From assembly GCA_903937325.1 (NCBI GenBank), contig CAIZYV010000023.1:1-12953 (forward strand): 12,953 nt of DNA, given 5' to 3'. The stretch comes from Candidatus Falkowiibacteriota bacterium. Lineage in GTDB: Bacteria > Patescibacteriota > Patescibacteriia > Patescibacteriales > UBA12465. The notes below the pieces were generated by a model, which saw only the letters and a list, made by a program, of their open reading frames with translations, did not search any database and was not told where the DNA came from. How positions within the stretch are numbered: position 1 is the stretch's first letter; each line of letters begins with the position of its first letter. Positions 11,570-12,953 of the stretch are shown in pieces. The position numbers and the translations under genes are program-made.

Positions 11570-12829
11570 TTAGCGCACTATCGACCGAGATAAAGCACCT
11601 AACAAACCGATGATGGCATCACTGGCCAGATGCACCGGAAATTCACTCCACATTGAAGGAGTGGCAGGATTAGCGGCCGTTGCGGCAGCTTCACCGGTAC
11701 TGGCAGTAGCTGTGCTAGCTTGCGCGGTCACAGTCGGAACGGCTTTATTACGTGAAACGGCGTAAGCACCGCTCCAGGCCACGAGCTTTTCGAACCAGGG
11801 ATCGCCAGCTTGGGCGTATTCCCTGTCCATCATCCTCTCGACAAATTGCCCGACTTCCTCGGCAATTTCTTCACGTAAAGACAAAGGTCCGTAAATGAAG
11901 AAAATGAGAGTTAAAATCAAAGCAACTTTCCAAATCATGTGGTGCCAGTGTCCGGGAGATTCGACGGGTAAGAATTGCGGAGCTTCAGATCCGTATGCTT
12001 GCGTCATGATCCTATTCGATAGCATCTCCTGTTGGGAAAGATTATTTTCTCCCCGGAAAATATTATCGTGAATCATCGGCTGCCCGATGCCAATCAACAA
12101 TGCCCAACACCAGAAAAACGCGGCCAGACACATGAGCATGAAGGCTCGGCCGTTGTTTGTCCTAAAAAACCAAGCCGCTGAGAAACGCCGCGGACGATTA
12201 ATAGGATCATTGAAACGCCTGATACGCAAACGGGCGTGATCTTCAATGCCGTTAACGACGGCCTGAACATTAAAGTCCTCACCAGGGTCAACGAGAAATG
12301 GGACATTCCAGATTGCTATTCCGCGAGCATCAGTTGTTATAGAATAACGCTGATTTTGACACAGAATATCCAGTCGGTTTTTTAAACCATAACCGGCGGT
12401 TTTCAGTACTCGGACGAACACCCGGAAATTACCGGCGCCGTCATGCATGCGAATCAGCACGATTTTCTGCGGATCATCCGGCTTGGATATTGCGACGACT
12501 TTTTCCGGCAGATTAACGGTTACCTCCGCCCTTTCCGTCGAAGTTCTAAGAAAGATTTCGAACTTGATAGACTGAGCCTTGCCTAAGGCAACAGCTTCAT
12601 TGTAAGAATAGAAGCCGTTATTATCCGAGGAACAAGCAGCAACCTGAACCCCATTTCTAAAGATTAAGATAGCCAGGGGACTCGGTATACCGTCCTTGTC
12701 GGTTCTAATTCTTATTTGGATTTCGCCGTTAAGGCCGATATCCGATTTAAGCTCTAACCCAAACTTTGGGCGAGCTGGTGCGCTTGTTTTGGAAGGAGCA
12801 GCGGCGGCTCCCGTTCCTGGTGTTGCCAT
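11570..12829 (-). CDS. hypothetical two-TM protein with tandem beta-sandwich-like regions
   Basis: This 419-residue protein has no family I can name. It begins with an Ala/Pro-rich linker (1-22). Two stretches of alternating strands follow (about 24-106 and 115-205). The second contains TTDARGIAIWNVPF, which resembles the 'TD-G-A-W-VP' strand of bacterial Ig-like or transthyretin-like folds. A very basic segment (RIRRFNDPINRPRRF) then leads to a helix at about 229-250, a 46-residue loop and a second helix at about 297-317. The C-terminal 100 residues include an acidic amphipathic helix (EEIAEEVGQFVERMM), an Ala/Thr/Ser-rich linker and a final short hydrophobic helix. There is no signal peptide, and the basic segment suggests that both N-terminal domains face the cytoplasm. 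G+C content is clearly higher than in the left half of the window. It is the first gene of a two-gene operon with a consensus promoter. Confidence 0.78.
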   Translation of the reverse strand: MATPGTGAAAAPSKTSAPARPKFGLELKSDIGLNGEIQIRIRTDKDGIPSPLAILIFRNGVQVAACSSDNNGFYSYNEAVALGKAQSIKFEIFLRTSTERAEVTVNLPEKVVAISKPDDPQKIVLIRMHDGAGNFRVFVRVLKTAGYGLKNRLDILCQNQRYSITTDARGIAIWNVPFLVDPGEDFNVQAVVNGIEDHARLRIRRFNDPINRPRRFSAAWFFRTNNGRAFMLMCLAAFFWCWALLIGIGQPMIHDNIFRGENNLSQQEMLSNRIMTQAYGSEAPQFLPVESPGHWHHMIWKVALILTLIFFIYGPLSLREEIAEEVGQFVERMMDREYAQAGDPWFEKLVAWSGAYAVSRNKAVPTVTAQASTATASTGEAAATAANPATPSMWSEFPVHLASDAIIGLLGALSRSIVR

Positions 12830-12910
12830 GGTTTCTATATTTTTGGTTATTTATTTTTTAAAGACCATATCGCTGAAATTGCCTCAAAATGCAATCCTAG
12901 TCGACTCCAA

Positions 12911-12939
12911 ATTATATCACTTTTTTAAACTTATGTCAA
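12911..12939 (-). promoter_or_regulatory. perfect consensus promoter of the membrane module
   Basis: The minus strand has TTGACA (12939-12934), a 17-base spacer and TATAAT (12916-12911) preceded by TGA, so both hexamers and the extended -10 match sigma-70 consensus. The leader to the ATG at 12829 is about 75 bases, with no Shine-Dalgarno motif and no clear structure. Confidence 0.88.
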
Positions 12940-12953
12940 TAATAAAGAGGTAA

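Noticed and set aside
12696..12953. Plus-strand frame of 85 codons reaching the right edge
   Set aside because: It runs antisense through the 5' end of the 419-aa gene and its promoter, with no start signal.

Overview
The window looks like a piece of a small-genome bacterium of the Candidate Phyla Radiation (Patescibacteria, probably Parcubacteria-like). This is inferred from a VirB2/TrbC-like pilin of the type common in those genomes, a stand-alone formyltransferase of a form I associate with them, low G+C over most of the window, short intergenic gaps and almost no Shine-Dalgarno sequences. Sixteen complete protein genes are supported, plus one doubtful partial ORF at the left edge and two tRNA genes. 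Every protein gene except the formyltransferase lies on the minus strand. All stops are TAA (12) or TAG (4); none is TGA.

Left part (1-4463): a compact PIF1-like helicase, an SDR oxidoreductase, a NapH-like membrane iron-sulfur protein, and divergently a PurN-like formyltransferase with a good terminator. Each appears to have its own promoter. Middle (4512-6044): a hypothetical coiled-coil protein, a minimal two-TM potassium channel, tRNA-Trp(CCA) and a 46-aa desulforedoxin. The desulforedoxin is the last gene of a tight operon (5904-7783) that runs AI-2E-type transporter, rubrerythrin, desulforedoxin, and so ends in two non-haem-iron redox proteins typical of anaerobes coping with oxygen or peroxide.

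Right part (7868-12829): ribosomal protein L33, a 34-aa one-helix membrane protein one base ahead of the DNA glycosylase gene fpg/mutM, an acidic hypothetical protein, tRNA-Tyr(GTA), the pilin, and a two-gene membrane module (10808-12829) with no family I recognise. That module is visibly richer in G+C, is driven by a near-perfect promoter and ends at a strong terminator just upstream of the pilin promoter. Its larger member carries two predicted beta-sandwich regions on what looks like the cytoplasmic side, and the smaller has a predicted exported C-terminal half. It is the best candidate here for something undescribed, but nothing in the sequence proves a function.

Regulation: many promoters share an extended -10 of the form TGC-TATAAT. 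Two genes (the helicase and the small membrane ORF before fpg) have the -10 so close to the ATG that their mRNAs should be leaderless or nearly so. Intrinsic terminators separate most units. I saw no CRISPR array, insertion sequence, rRNA gene or recognised riboswitch.
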